From Bacteroidales bacterium (GTDB taxonomy: Bacteria; Bacteroidota; Bacteroidia; Bacteroidales; ML635J-15): 40,456 nucleotides of DNA. The stretch spans positions 1 to 40,456 of the forward strand of contig JAGCNN010000103.1 in the NCBI GenBank assembly GCA_017645925.1, written 5' to 3'. The notes beneath the pieces are model-generated. The model was not told the origin of the DNA. It ran no database searches and was given only the letters and a program-made list of their open reading frames with translations. Positions 25,951-33,565 of this stretch are shown here, one piece after another. Within the stretch, counting starts at the first letter, position 1. Each line of letters opens with the position of its first letter. Made by a program: the position numbers and the translations under genes.

Positions 25951-26305
25951 TATTAGTGTTCGCTAAAAAAACAGAATGTTACGCGTAATTATGATGTTAT
26001 CAGGTATTTATGCAACAATACAAACAAAGGGGCATGTCATTTGCTCACTTCGTATCGCGAGCTAAAGGTACGGAAGCTAGTCGTAACACGCGATACGGAA
26101 CGTGGAGCGTTGTGAAGACTGCTGTCCGTAATCTGTTAACGGATTTATTATTAGAGAACAGATTACTCACTTCGTTTCGTGAGAGAGTTCCGGACAAGTG
26201 AACTCACAAGCAACGTTCCTTATGCTGTTCGTTCTACTTTACTTGCTTCGCTGCGTGAGCTAAAGGTTCCGGATGACGGGCTGGGTACTTTAGCGGACAC
26301 TAAAA
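25951..26305. mobile_element. Transposase-less inverted-repeat element, about 350 bases
   Basis: The ends TATTAGTGTTCGCTAAA (left) and TTTAGCGGACACTAAAA (right) are inverted repeats with one mismatch over the inner 15 bases. AATGTAAAT occurs at 25942-25950 and again at 26305-26313, a possible 9-base target duplication. The interior is a mosaic: two copies of the GAGCTAAAGG module (near 26060 and 26262) and the block 26130-26242 shared with the element at 20871. The only ORF (26010-26201) has no family character and lies across the modules. Confidence 0.72.
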
Positions 26306-26346
26306 ATGTAAATCTAAAATCGTAAGTCTAAAATCTAAATTTAGCT

Positions 26347-26354
26347 TATCTTTG
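26347..26354 (+). promoter_or_regulatory. Bacteroides-type -7 element upstream of tgt
   Basis: TATCTTTG fits TAnnTTTG exactly but ends only 5 bases before the tgt ATG, so the message would be leaderless or nearly so. AATCTAAAAT/AAATCGTAAGTC repeats lie just upstream (26310-26342). Confidence 0.5.
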
Positions 26355-26359
26355 CGGCT

Positions 26360-27490
26360 ATGAATTTTAAAATTTTAAATAGAGACGATAAGACCAATGC
26401 CCGCAGGGGTGTTATAAGCACTGACCACGGAGAAATACAGACACCGATTTTTATGCCTGTAGGTACATGTGGAACTGTAAAAGGTGTTCATACATACGAG
26501 ATTAAGAACGAAATAAATGCACAGATAATTCTCGGTAATACCTATCATTTGTACTTGCGCCCTGGAATTGAGATTATAAATAAGGCAGGCGGTCTTCACA
26601 AGTTCAACGGCTGGGACAAGCCGATTCTTACCGATAGTGGCGGTTTTCAGGTGTTTTCGATGGCCGATTGCCGCAAACTTACTGCCGATGGTGCAATATT
26701 CAGAAGTCACATCGACGGTTCGAAGCACATTTTTACGCCTGAGCGTGTTGTTGATATTCAGCGCAACATCGGAGCCGACATAATGATGGCTTTCGATGAA
26801 TGCACACCTTATCCATGCGACTACAAATATGCCTCCAAGTCGCTGAAACTTACCAATTCGTGGCTTTCGCGCGGATGGAAGCACTTTAACGAGACCGAAG
26901 GCCTTTATGGTTATAGGCAGGCGTTTTTTCCCATTGTGCAGGGTTCTACATACGAGGATTTGCGCGTGGAGTCGGCAAAATATGTTGCCGACATTGGCGC
27001 CGAGGGAAATGCAATAGGCGGATTGTCGGTAGGCGAACCAACCCAGCAGATGTATGATATGATTGAAATCGTGAACGAGCATTTGCCGCAGGACAAACCT
27101 CGTTACCTTATGGGAGTTGGTACGCCTGAAAATATTCTCGAAGGAATTGCTCGCGGAATAGATATGTTCGATTGTGTGATGCCAACCCGCAATGCCCGCA
27201 ACGGTATGCTGTTCACCATGGAAGGCACAATGAATATGCGCAACGAAAAATGGAAGGATGACTTTTCGCCCCTTGATGAAAACGGAACTACAATTGTCGA
27301 TTCGTTCTACTCGAAGGCTTATTTGCGTCATCTTGTCATTGCAAAGGAAATGTTGGCGGCACAAATTGCAAGTATCCACAATTTAGGATTTTACCTGCAT
27401 CTCGTAGAACTTGCACGCGAGCATATTGCTGACGGAACATTTTCGGACTGGAAGAAAATGATGCTTGAAAAATTGGGAAGGAGACTGTAG
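26360..27490 (+). CDS. tgt: tRNA-guanine transglycosylase without the usual zinc cysteines
   Basis: A 376-residue bacterial Tgt, which swaps guanine-34 for preQ1 in tRNAs with GUN anticodons during queuosine synthesis. Catalytic Asp92 lies in TDSGGFQVFS, substrate residues in MMAFDECTPYP (142-152), GGLSVGE (220-226), and the nucleophile Asp271 in MFDCVMPTRNARNG. The C-terminal region keeps FYSKAYLRHL and the zinc-ligand His340 in IHNLGFYLHL, but the three cysteines of the CxCxxC site are absent; the aligned positions are Gly309, Thr311 and Asp314. The length is normal, so this is a changed zinc site rather than a truncation. The start at 26360 matches the family N-terminus. The lptF/lptG-type gene follows with no gap. 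Confidence 0.95.
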   Translation: MNFKILNRDDKTNARRGVISTDHGEIQTPIFMPVGTCGTVKGVHTYEIKNEINAQIILGNTYHLYLRPGIEIINKAGGLHKFNGWDKPILTDSGGFQVFSMADCRKLTADGAIFRSHIDGSKHIFTPERVVDIQRNIGADIMMAFDECTPYPCDYKYASKSLKLTNSWLSRGWKHFNETEGLYGYRQAFFPIVQGSTYEDLRVESAKYVADIGAEGNAIGGLSVGEPTQQMYDMIEIVNEHLPQDKPRYLMGVGTPENILEGIARGIDMFDCVMPTRNARNGMLFTMEGTMNMRNEKWKDDFSPLDENGTTIVDSFYSKAYLRHLVIAKEMLAAQIASIHNLGFYLHLVELAREHIADGTFSDWKKMMLEKLGRRL

Positions 27491-28570
27491 TTGAAAAAAC
27501 TTGACTGGTATATTCTGCGGAAATTCATGGGCACATTCTTCCTTGCCCTGTTCCTCATAGTCTGTGTGGCTGTGGTGTTCGATATTTCCGAGAAAATAGA
27601 TAACTTTATTGACAAAGGCGCTACGGTAGGCGACATAATCATAAAGTATTACCTCAATTTCATTCCCAATTTTGCCAATTTGTTCTGTGCATTGTTCGTG
27701 TTCATTTCCGTGATATTCTTCACTTCGAAGATGGCTGGCAAGTCGGAGTTCATTGCAATGTTTGCCAGTGGCATAAGCAAGTTCAGGTTGCTAAAGCCTT
27801 ATTTTGTAGGAGGTATTCTAATTACTGCATTTTCGTTTATACTGGGCTATTATGTAATTCCCGATTGCAACAAGGAAAGGCTTGCATTTGAGGAAAAGTA
27901 CGTATCAAGGACAGGAAACCGAATCAGCTTGTTCAATATTCACAGGCAGCTTGAGCCGGGAGTTTATTTCTACATTGAAAGCTACAACAAGGAGCATAAT
28001 GTCGGACTGCGTATGTCGCTTGAAAAGTTTGATGGTGTAACCTTGAAATCGAAGACGACAGCCGATATGTTGCAATGGAACAGCGAAAAGCAGTCGTGGA
28101 AGATTAAGGATTATTGCATACGGACATTTGAGGATGGAAAGGAAAGTATTGAAACTGGAGCAGAGAAAGATACCGTGTTCCGTATTACTCCCGACGATTT
28201 CTTCAAGAAGACAACGACTGTAGAAGCCTTGAATTCAAGGGAATTGCGTGAATACATAGCCGAGCAGAAACTGTCGGGAACTTCGGCGGTAATATCAAGC
28301 GAAATTGAGTTGTACAACCGAATGGCAACGCCGTTTTCCACTTTTGTGCTGACAATAATCGGATTTGCCTTGTCGGTAAAGAAACGCCGCGGAGGTTTGG
28401 GCTTAAACATAATATTGGGAATGTTGCTTAGTTTCTCGTATATTTTGTTCCAGAGGTTTTCCACAACCTTTGCTTTAAGCGGACTCTTGAGTCCTGTGCT
28501 TGCAGTATGGGTTCCTAATTTTATCTTTGCCTTGATTGCGATAGTCGTTTATTTTACCGCAGCAAAATGA
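27491..28570 (+). CDS. LPS export permease of the LptF/LptG (YjgP/YjgQ) family
   Basis: A 359-residue inner-membrane protein that, with LptB and its partner permease, extracts lipopolysaccharide from the inner membrane and hands it to the periplasmic bridge. The family topology is clear: three N-terminal transmembrane helices (about 13-35, 55-80 and 98-120), a periplasmic beta-rich domain (about 125-265), and three C-terminal helices (about 278-355). The N-terminus MKKLDWYILRKFMGTFF matches family starts. The start codon is TTG immediately after the tgt TAG stop, which implies translational coupling. Whether it is LptF or LptG cannot be settled from this sequence alone. Confidence 0.93.
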   Translation: MKKLDWYILRKFMGTFFLALFLIVCVAVVFDISEKIDNFIDKGATVGDIIIKYYLNFIPNFANLFCALFVFISVIFFTSKMAGKSEFIAMFASGISKFRLLKPYFVGGILITAFSFILGYYVIPDCNKERLAFEEKYVSRTGNRISLFNIHRQLEPGVYFYIESYNKEHNVGLRMSLEKFDGVTLKSKTTADMLQWNSEKQSWKIKDYCIRTFEDGKESIETGAEKDTVFRITPDDFFKKTTTVEALNSRELREYIAEQKLSGTSAVISSEIELYNRMATPFSTFVLTIIGFALSVKKRRGGLGLNIILGMLLSFSYILFQRFSTTFALSGLLSPVLAVWVPNFIFALIAIVVYFTAAK

Positions 28571-29682
28571 GAAATTTGTTGCTCATATTTGCAATCCTCT
28601 TGCTTTGTTTTAACACGTATGGGCAAAGAACTCACGGACTTGAAGTTAGATTGTACGGAGGGCGTATTATTCCGCACCGTATAGGAATGGATGCACTCGC
28701 ACAGCCTTCGGCATCTGGCGAAATAAACTACTATTTTTCTACCCGAACCGACAATTTCTATGATGTCAAATACCGTTTCCCAAAGCATGGTTTTGGTGTT
28801 AACTACAATTATTTCTGGAATCACAAAGTGTTGGGTTCTGCTCTTGCCGCCTATTCGTTTATGGACTTTTCGCTTTTCGAGAAGCAATGGTTTGGACTGG
28901 GCTTGCGCGTAAATGCTGGACTTGCCTATATGTCGAGCAAGTACGATGCTGTCAGCAATCCCGACAACATAGCTGTAAGCACTAGCATGTGCTTTTATTT
29001 CAACCTTAGCATCAACGAGGTTTTCAATTTGCCGGCGGGTTATGGACTTAAGCTTTCACAGGGGTTTCTGCATTATTCAAATGGCAATGTAAAGAAGCCA
29101 AACTTAGGGCTCAACAACATTTTTGTTTCAATAGCTTTGTCAAAGGATATACTAACCCGCGATTATACAAGGGAACGTGTTGATTATCAGGAAAAACTTT
29201 CGCCGCATGAGGCTTGGATAATGGGTACATGCACTACTTCCGATGAGTTTTCTGAAGGTTATAATGGACGGGGCGGCGGATTTATATGCAGCACTGCGGC
29301 TGTAGGATACAGTTACCAGTATGGCAAAATAGGAAAGGTTGGCGCATCGTTTGACATGTTCTACAACGACAATATGAAATATTTTTACTATCCCGATGAG
29401 CGTGGCTTGGTGCAGTTGTACGACAAGTTTTCCGACATAATTAAGTTTGGATTCTGTGTTGGCCATCAATTGGTTTATCACAGGTTCGAGCTTGCGACCT
29501 ATATTGGTGTCTATGTTTACAATAAGGTGTGGGCCTACGACTGGGTTTATACGCGTTTTGGTGCGCGCTATTATGTTGCCGATTTTATGTTCTTGAATCT
29601 GACGCTTCATGCTAACGGCATGAAAGCCCGTTATATTGAGTGTGGGATAGGTTTTTCGTGCCGAAGGTGGGGGAGGGACTGA
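28567..29682 (+). CDS. PagL-like lipid A deacylase (acyloxyacyl hydrolase family)
   Basis: A 371-residue outer-membrane protein with a signal peptide (MRNLLLIFAILLLCFNTYGQ). The PagL hallmark is present as LHYSNGNVKKPNLGLN: His169 and Ser171 correspond to the catalytic pair, Asn172 follows, and PNxGxN is at 179-184. PagL removes an ester-linked acyl chain from lipid A in the outer leaflet. The protein is about twice the length of Pseudomonas PagL, with an extra barrel-like region after residue 200, a size seen in Bacteroidetes members. The ATG overlaps the stop of the LPS permease gene by 4 bases, so LPS export and lipid A remodelling are made together. Substrate and position of deacylation are untested. 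Confidence 0.82.
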   Translation: MRNLLLIFAILLLCFNTYGQRTHGLEVRLYGGRIIPHRIGMDALAQPSASGEINYYFSTRTDNFYDVKYRFPKHGFGVNYNYFWNHKVLGSALAAYSFMDFSLFEKQWFGLGLRVNAGLAYMSSKYDAVSNPDNIAVSTSMCFYFNLSINEVFNLPAGYGLKLSQGFLHYSNGNVKKPNLGLNNIFVSIALSKDILTRDYTRERVDYQEKLSPHEAWIMGTCTTSDEFSEGYNGRGGGFICSTAAVGYSYQYGKIGKVGASFDMFYNDNMKYFYYPDERGLVQLYDKFSDIIKFGFCVGHQLVYHRFELATYIGVYVYNKVWAYDWVYTRFGARYYVADFMFLNLTLHANGMKARYIECGIGFSCRRWGRD

Positions 29683-29792
29683 CAAGGCAGAAGGGCTAAC
29701 AGGCTTGCTGGCTGACGGGTTTGCGGTCTTTTCGCCTTTTTGCCTTCAATCCTTTCCGCCTTTTGGCCTTTTCGCCTTCCAGCCATAAATCG
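29683..29792. repeat. Intergenic GGCTTG/GCCTTTT repeat region between convergent genes
   Basis: 110 bases of short, repeated words (CAGGCTTGC, TTTCGCCTTTT, TTGGCCTTTTCGCC) like those at 3520-3605 and 34800-34910. It separates two convergent genes and may serve as terminator for both, but no single strong stem-loop stands out. Confidence 0.45.
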
Positions 29793-30827
29793 TCAATCCA
29801 TTTGTTGTTCCCGTATTGATTCCTTGTGTATTTCGGAAAACAGTGCAGCAATCAGTTCGCGCGACAAACCCAAATCTTCGCCATATTTGCTTCTCGATTC
29901 CAAAACTTTTTTCCATCGGTCGATTTGCAGGACGGCAACGTTGCGTGACTTTTTTATTTTCCCAATTTCGTTCGTTATGGCAAATCTCTGTTTTAAAATG
30001 TCAATAAGTTGGTAGTCAAGTACGTCAATTTTGCTTCGCAACGATTCAAGTTCCATTTCAATGTTTTGGTCGTTGATGGCGGAACTTTTCATTTTTAGGC
30101 TGCTGATAAGATTTTGCACTTCATCGGGCGTAAGTTGTTGGCTGTTGTCGCTCAATGCCTGTTGGGGATTGCAGTGCGATTCTATCATCAGTCCTGCCAT
30201 ATTGAGGTTTAGTGCCTGTTGTGCAATTTCGGCAATGTATTTTGTGTTGCCTGCAATGTGGCTTGGGTCGCAGATAATTTTTATGTCGGGCATTCGTCGG
30301 GCTAGTTCTATTGGTATTTCCCAGCAGGGCAGGTTGCGCAGTTTTGTTTCGGCAAATGGGTAGAAACCACGGCTTACGGCAATTATTTCGTTGATACCTA
30401 TCTTTTTGAATCGTTCAATTGCTCCGCACCACAAGTCAATGTCGGGATTGGTCGGGTTTTTTACAAAAACCTTGAAATCACCGCCTTTTGCAGCATCGGC
30501 AATTTCCTGTACCGAGAATGGGTTGGCAACAGTCCGTGCTCCTATCCAAAATGCCTTGAAGTTGTACTTTGCAATTGTTTCGACGTGTGAAGCATTGGCT
30601 ACTTCGGTGATTACAGGAATGTTAAGCTCGTCTTGTACTTGTTTCATCCAAGCAAGTCCCTTTTCGCCCACGCCCTCAAACGAATCGGGACGGGTACGCG
30701 GCTTCCATATTCCTGCACGGTAGTAGTCAAGACCGACAAGTTCTTTCAGCTTTTGCGCTGTTTCAAAAACCTGTTCCTCGCTTTCGGCGCTGCAAGGTCC
30801 GCATATCAGTATAGGTCGTTTTGCCAT
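29793..30827 (-). CDS. Bifunctional DAHP synthase / chorismate mutase
   Basis: A 344-residue cytoplasmic enzyme and the only minus-strand gene here. Residues 1-260 are a type I-beta DAHP synthase, joining phosphoenolpyruvate and erythrose 4-phosphate in the first step of aromatic amino acid synthesis: ICGPCSAES at 8-16, KPRTRPDSFEG, GARTVANP, VKNPTNP, RGFYPF, CDPSHIAG and the metal site MIESHCNPQQALSD. Residues about 265-344 are an AroQ-type chorismate mutase (LRSKIDVLDYQLIDILKQRFAITNEIGKIKK). The mutase at the C-terminus is the arrangement of Porphyromonas and Prevotella; in Bacillus it is N-terminal. Such fused mutases act as feedback sensors for prephenate or chorismate in related enzymes. 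The start at 30827 gives the normal short N-terminus. Confidence 0.95.
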   Translation of the reverse strand: MAKRPILICGPCSAESEEQVFETAQKLKELVGLDYYRAGIWKPRTRPDSFEGVGEKGLAWMKQVQDELNIPVITEVANASHVETIAKYNFKAFWIGARTVANPFSVQEIADAAKGGDFKVFVKNPTNPDIDLWCGAIERFKKIGINEIIAVSRGFYPFAETKLRNLPCWEIPIELARRMPDIKIICDPSHIAGNTKYIAEIAQQALNLNMAGLMIESHCNPQQALSDNSQQLTPDEVQNLISSLKMKSSAINDQNIEMELESLRSKIDVLDYQLIDILKQRFAITNEIGKIKKSRNVAVLQIDRWKKVLESRSKYGEDLGLSRELIAALFSEIHKESIREQQMD

Positions 30828-30844
30828 CTGTCAGCAATTTTGCG

Positions 30845-30852
30845 CAAAAATA
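30845..30852 (-). promoter_or_regulatory. Bacteroides-type -7 element for the DAHP synthase gene
   Basis: On the minus strand this reads TATTTTTG, a TAnnTTTG match, 17 bases before the ATG at 30827. No -33 TTTG is found at the expected distance. Confidence 0.4.
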
Positions 30853-30957
30853 ATTTAATTTCAAATACGGAAACGGCATTTTTTACGTTATTGAGACAAT
30901 GGTTTGTTCAAAAAAAGGCATCTGAACTTTTTTGGAATGTACCTCAAATAAAAGTAT

Positions 30958-30965
30958 TAACTTTA
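30958..30965 (+). promoter_or_regulatory. Possible -7 element for the PASTA operon
   Basis: TAACTTTA differs from TAnnTTTG only at the last base and lies 18 bases before the ATG at 30984. TTTG at 30931-30934 is 23 bases upstream, a little far for -33. Confidence 0.35.
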
Positions 30966-30983
30966 CGGCTCAATTTTTTTGTT

Positions 30984-31658
30984 ATGAAGAAGTTTTTTAG
31001 ATTCATATTCAGCGGGGCTTTTTGGCTTAATATTCTTGGAATAATAGTGTTTTTTGTTGTCGTCGTATTAGCGCTAATGTATTTTTTGAAATCATATACG
31101 CGGCACGGAGAATCGGTAACTATTCCTACTGTGGTTGGAATGGATTCCGAGGAGGCTATTGCTTTGCTTGAGAACGAAAATTTCAAATACGAGATAATTG
31201 ATACAATGTACATCGACTCGTTGCCCAAGGGCGTTGTGGTGGAACAGAATCCGCAGAAGGAATCTCTTGTAAAGCACGGACGCACCGTATATTTGAAGGT
31301 AAATACATACGGAGATATTTTGGTAAAAATGCCTGATTTGGTGGGTGAGCAATATAAAACATTGTCGGTTAAATTGAATCATGAAAAATTGAAGATGGGA
31401 AACGTAACTTGGCAGAAAGATGGTGATATTGTAAATATTGTGCTTAAGCAAATGTACAACGGTCGCCCGATAGAGCCAGGAAGCGAAATAAAGCAAGGTT
31501 CGCGTATCGACTTTGTGATTGCAGGTCGCGACCCAAATTCGGATGAGGAGGAAGACGAGGAGGAAGATTCCGGCTATAATTTTGATGAATATTTAAATGA
31601 TAATGCTTCGGAGCCAGCTTCTGAAACACAATCCGGAGGAGCAAATTCTGATGAATAA
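30984..31658 (+). CDS. Membrane-anchored PASTA-domain protein
   Basis: A 224-residue protein: a short cytoplasmic start, one transmembrane helix (about 13-35), two PASTA domains (about 43-108, beginning ESVTIPTVVGMDSEEAIALLE, and about 113-182, beginning VKMPDLVGEQ), and an acidic, Ser/Glu-rich tail (183-224). PASTA domains bind peptidoglycan fragments or muropeptide-like ligands, so the protein is likely periplasmic and tethered to the inner membrane. It lacks the kinase or penicillin-binding domain that carries PASTA in Gram-positive bacteria. The ATG at 30984 is chosen because an in-frame start at 30633 would run antisense through the DAHP synthase gene. It heads an operon with the T9SS protein and rluD; PASTA next to rluD is common in Bacteroidetes. 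Confidence 0.9.
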   Translation: MKKFFRFIFSGAFWLNILGIIVFFVVVVLALMYFLKSYTRHGESVTIPTVVGMDSEEAIALLENENFKYEIIDTMYIDSLPKGVVVEQNPQKESLVKHGRTVYLKVNTYGDILVKMPDLVGEQYKTLSVKLNHEKLKMGNVTWQKDGDIVNIVLKQMYNGRPIEPGSEIKQGSRIDFVIAGRDPNSDEEEDEEEDSGYNFDEYLNDNASEPASETQSGGANSDE

Positions 31659-31673
31659 ACTAAAATGCTTTGT

Positions 31674-33560
31674 ATGAAAAAGTTAATTTCAATAATATTA
31701 TTTGTAGTTGCTACAATCGGTCTATATTCGCAGGAAGTTGTGATTGATTGTGGAAATCCGGCACTTAGCGACTATAGCGTAAAGTATTTCCAGAAGTATG
31801 GCGAAAAGATAGCCACTTCCGACACGCTTGAGCTGCCGTTTTTCGACGACTTTTCGGCTTCGTACATTTATCCCGACTCGTCCAAATGGTCTGACAGATA
31901 TGCATATATCAACAATTCATGCGCTAAAAACCAGATTTCAATAGGTGTTGCAACCCTTGATGCACTCGACCAGTACGGGAAAGTTTACGCGACACTTCCG
32001 ATAGGAATGTCGGATGTTGCCGACTACTTGACATCCAAGCCGATAAACCTTCAGCGCAATGCTTCCGATTCGATTTATCTGAGTTTCTTCTACCAGTGCG
32101 GCGGCAACGGCAATATGCCCGAATACCGCGATTCGCTTGTATTGCAGTTCTATTCTGTTGATAATGACGAGTGGCGCAGTGTATGGAGAGCTGCCGGAGG
32201 CGAACTTATGACAACTTTCGAGCAGGTTCTTTTGCCTATCAAAGATTCGATGTGGCTGAAAAAAGGCTTTAGGTTCCGCTTTCTCAACTATGTGAGTATC
32301 AGTTCAAACTACGAACCAAGCTGGCAAAGCAACGTTGACCAGTGGAATCTTGACTTTATTATCCTTGATGCAAACCGTACTTGCAACGATACAATCATCG
32401 AGGATGTGGCTATGATTAGGAATGTAGGTCCGTTCTTGAAGGACTACACCGCTGTGCCATGGAAGCATTTCTTGGAAAAAGGTCGCAGCGCGGTTTACGA
32501 TTCCATTACTTTTTCGTATGTCAACTTGCAGGACGCAACCCACAACATAAATCGTCAATATGATGTTTTTGATAAGGACGAAACATCATCGCTGATACCT
32601 TCGCGTACTTACATCGACTATCATTGCGGCGATGATAGCGAAAACATTGGAGCAAACGAGGAGGAAAAATACACCAAGAAGTTCTGCTATTTCTTCAACG
32701 AGGAAAGTTATCTGGCCGAAGATTCTGCAAAGTTCCTCATTCGAGCCAACATCAAGACCGATGTGGCTCAAGTGCGTGAGTATTACCGTTGGAACGATAC
32801 CGTTAGGTTTTATCAGGATTTCAAGAACTACTATGCATACGACGATGGTTCTGCCGAAAAGGGCTACGGATTGTCGGGGCAGGGGACTGCCAATGCAAGC
32901 CTCGCCTATAGGTTCGAGCCTTATATGACAGATACGCTATTTGGCGTTTACATTTATTTCAACCGCACACAAGGCGATGGCAATGTAAAGTATTTCTACT
33001 TAACGGTTTGGGAGGATAACAATGGAATACCGGGCGATACGATTGTAAGCAGGCTGGGTGTTCGTCCGTCTTTCTTGAACGAGATAAACGGTTATGTTTA
33101 TTATCCACTTGATACGGCAGTGGTTATCAGCGGCCCTTTCTATGTAGGATGGATAAAGACTACCAACGACATGCTCAACTGTGGTCTTGATATGGAAAAC
33201 AATGCACGGAACAAGATTTTCTACAATGTTTCTGGAACATGGGAGAACTCGATAATTTCGGGAGCCTTGATGATTCGCCCTGTGTTTGGTTACGAGGTTA
33301 GGGACTATGCGTCTGTTCCTGCTACGCCCATCACGGAAACGTGCAGCATTTACCCAAATCCAGCATCCACCGAGATAAACATTGACGGCAATGCGGAGTT
33401 CAGTAGCGTGATGATTTACGACAGTCTTGGCCGCTTGGTAATGCAGTCGGGCAGTAACAATGTGATAAATGTTTCGGCATTGCCCGAAGGAACATATTTC
33501 GTGAAGCCATTTTCTGATAAAAAAGTCTTCGAAACAGTCAAAATACTAATAATGCGATAG
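31674..33560 (+). CDS. T9SS type A sorting-domain protein
   Basis: A 628-residue exported protein. A signal peptide (MKKLISIILFVVATIGLYSQ) is followed by a beta-sandwich region (about 45-235) starting LPFFDDFSASYIYPDSSKW, then a middle region rich in short strands, and a C-terminal sorting domain (about 558-628): CSIYPNPASTEINI, VMIYDSLGRLVMQSG, LPEGTYFVKPF. The tail directs export by SprA and surface attachment. No catalytic motif is visible. The ATG at 31674 begins the signal peptide; the ATG at 31665 would add three residues and cannot be excluded. It starts 15 bases after the PASTA gene and ends 5 bases before rluD, so it is co-expressed with them. Confidence 0.88.
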   Translation: MKKLISIILFVVATIGLYSQEVVIDCGNPALSDYSVKYFQKYGEKIATSDTLELPFFDDFSASYIYPDSSKWSDRYAYINNSCAKNQISIGVATLDALDQYGKVYATLPIGMSDVADYLTSKPINLQRNASDSIYLSFFYQCGGNGNMPEYRDSLVLQFYSVDNDEWRSVWRAAGGELMTTFEQVLLPIKDSMWLKKGFRFRFLNYVSISSNYEPSWQSNVDQWNLDFIILDANRTCNDTIIEDVAMIRNVGPFLKDYTAVPWKHFLEKGRSAVYDSITFSYVNLQDATHNINRQYDVFDKDETSSLIPSRTYIDYHCGDDSENIGANEEEKYTKKFCYFFNEESYLAEDSAKFLIRANIKTDVAQVREYYRWNDTVRFYQDFKNYYAYDDGSAEKGYGLSGQGTANASLAYRFEPYMTDTLFGVYIYFNRTQGDGNVKYFYLTVWEDNNGIPGDTIVSRLGVRPSFLNEINGYVYYPLDTAVVISGPFYVGWIKTTNDMLNCGLDMENNARNKIFYNVSGTWENSIISGALMIRPVFGYEVRDYASVPATPITETCSIYPNPASTEINIDGNAEFSSVMIYDSLGRLVMQSGSNNVINVSALPEGTYFVKPFSDKKVFETVKILIMR

Positions 33561-33565
33561 CCCGT

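Noticed and set aside
26010-26201. 63-codon ORF inside the inverted-repeat element
   Set aside because: It runs across the repeated modules, has no family features and its counterpart is not open in the copy at 20871.
26375-27379. 334-codon minus-strand ORF opposite tgt
   Set aside because: tgt is unmistakable on the + strand, and the reverse product has no recognisable motif.
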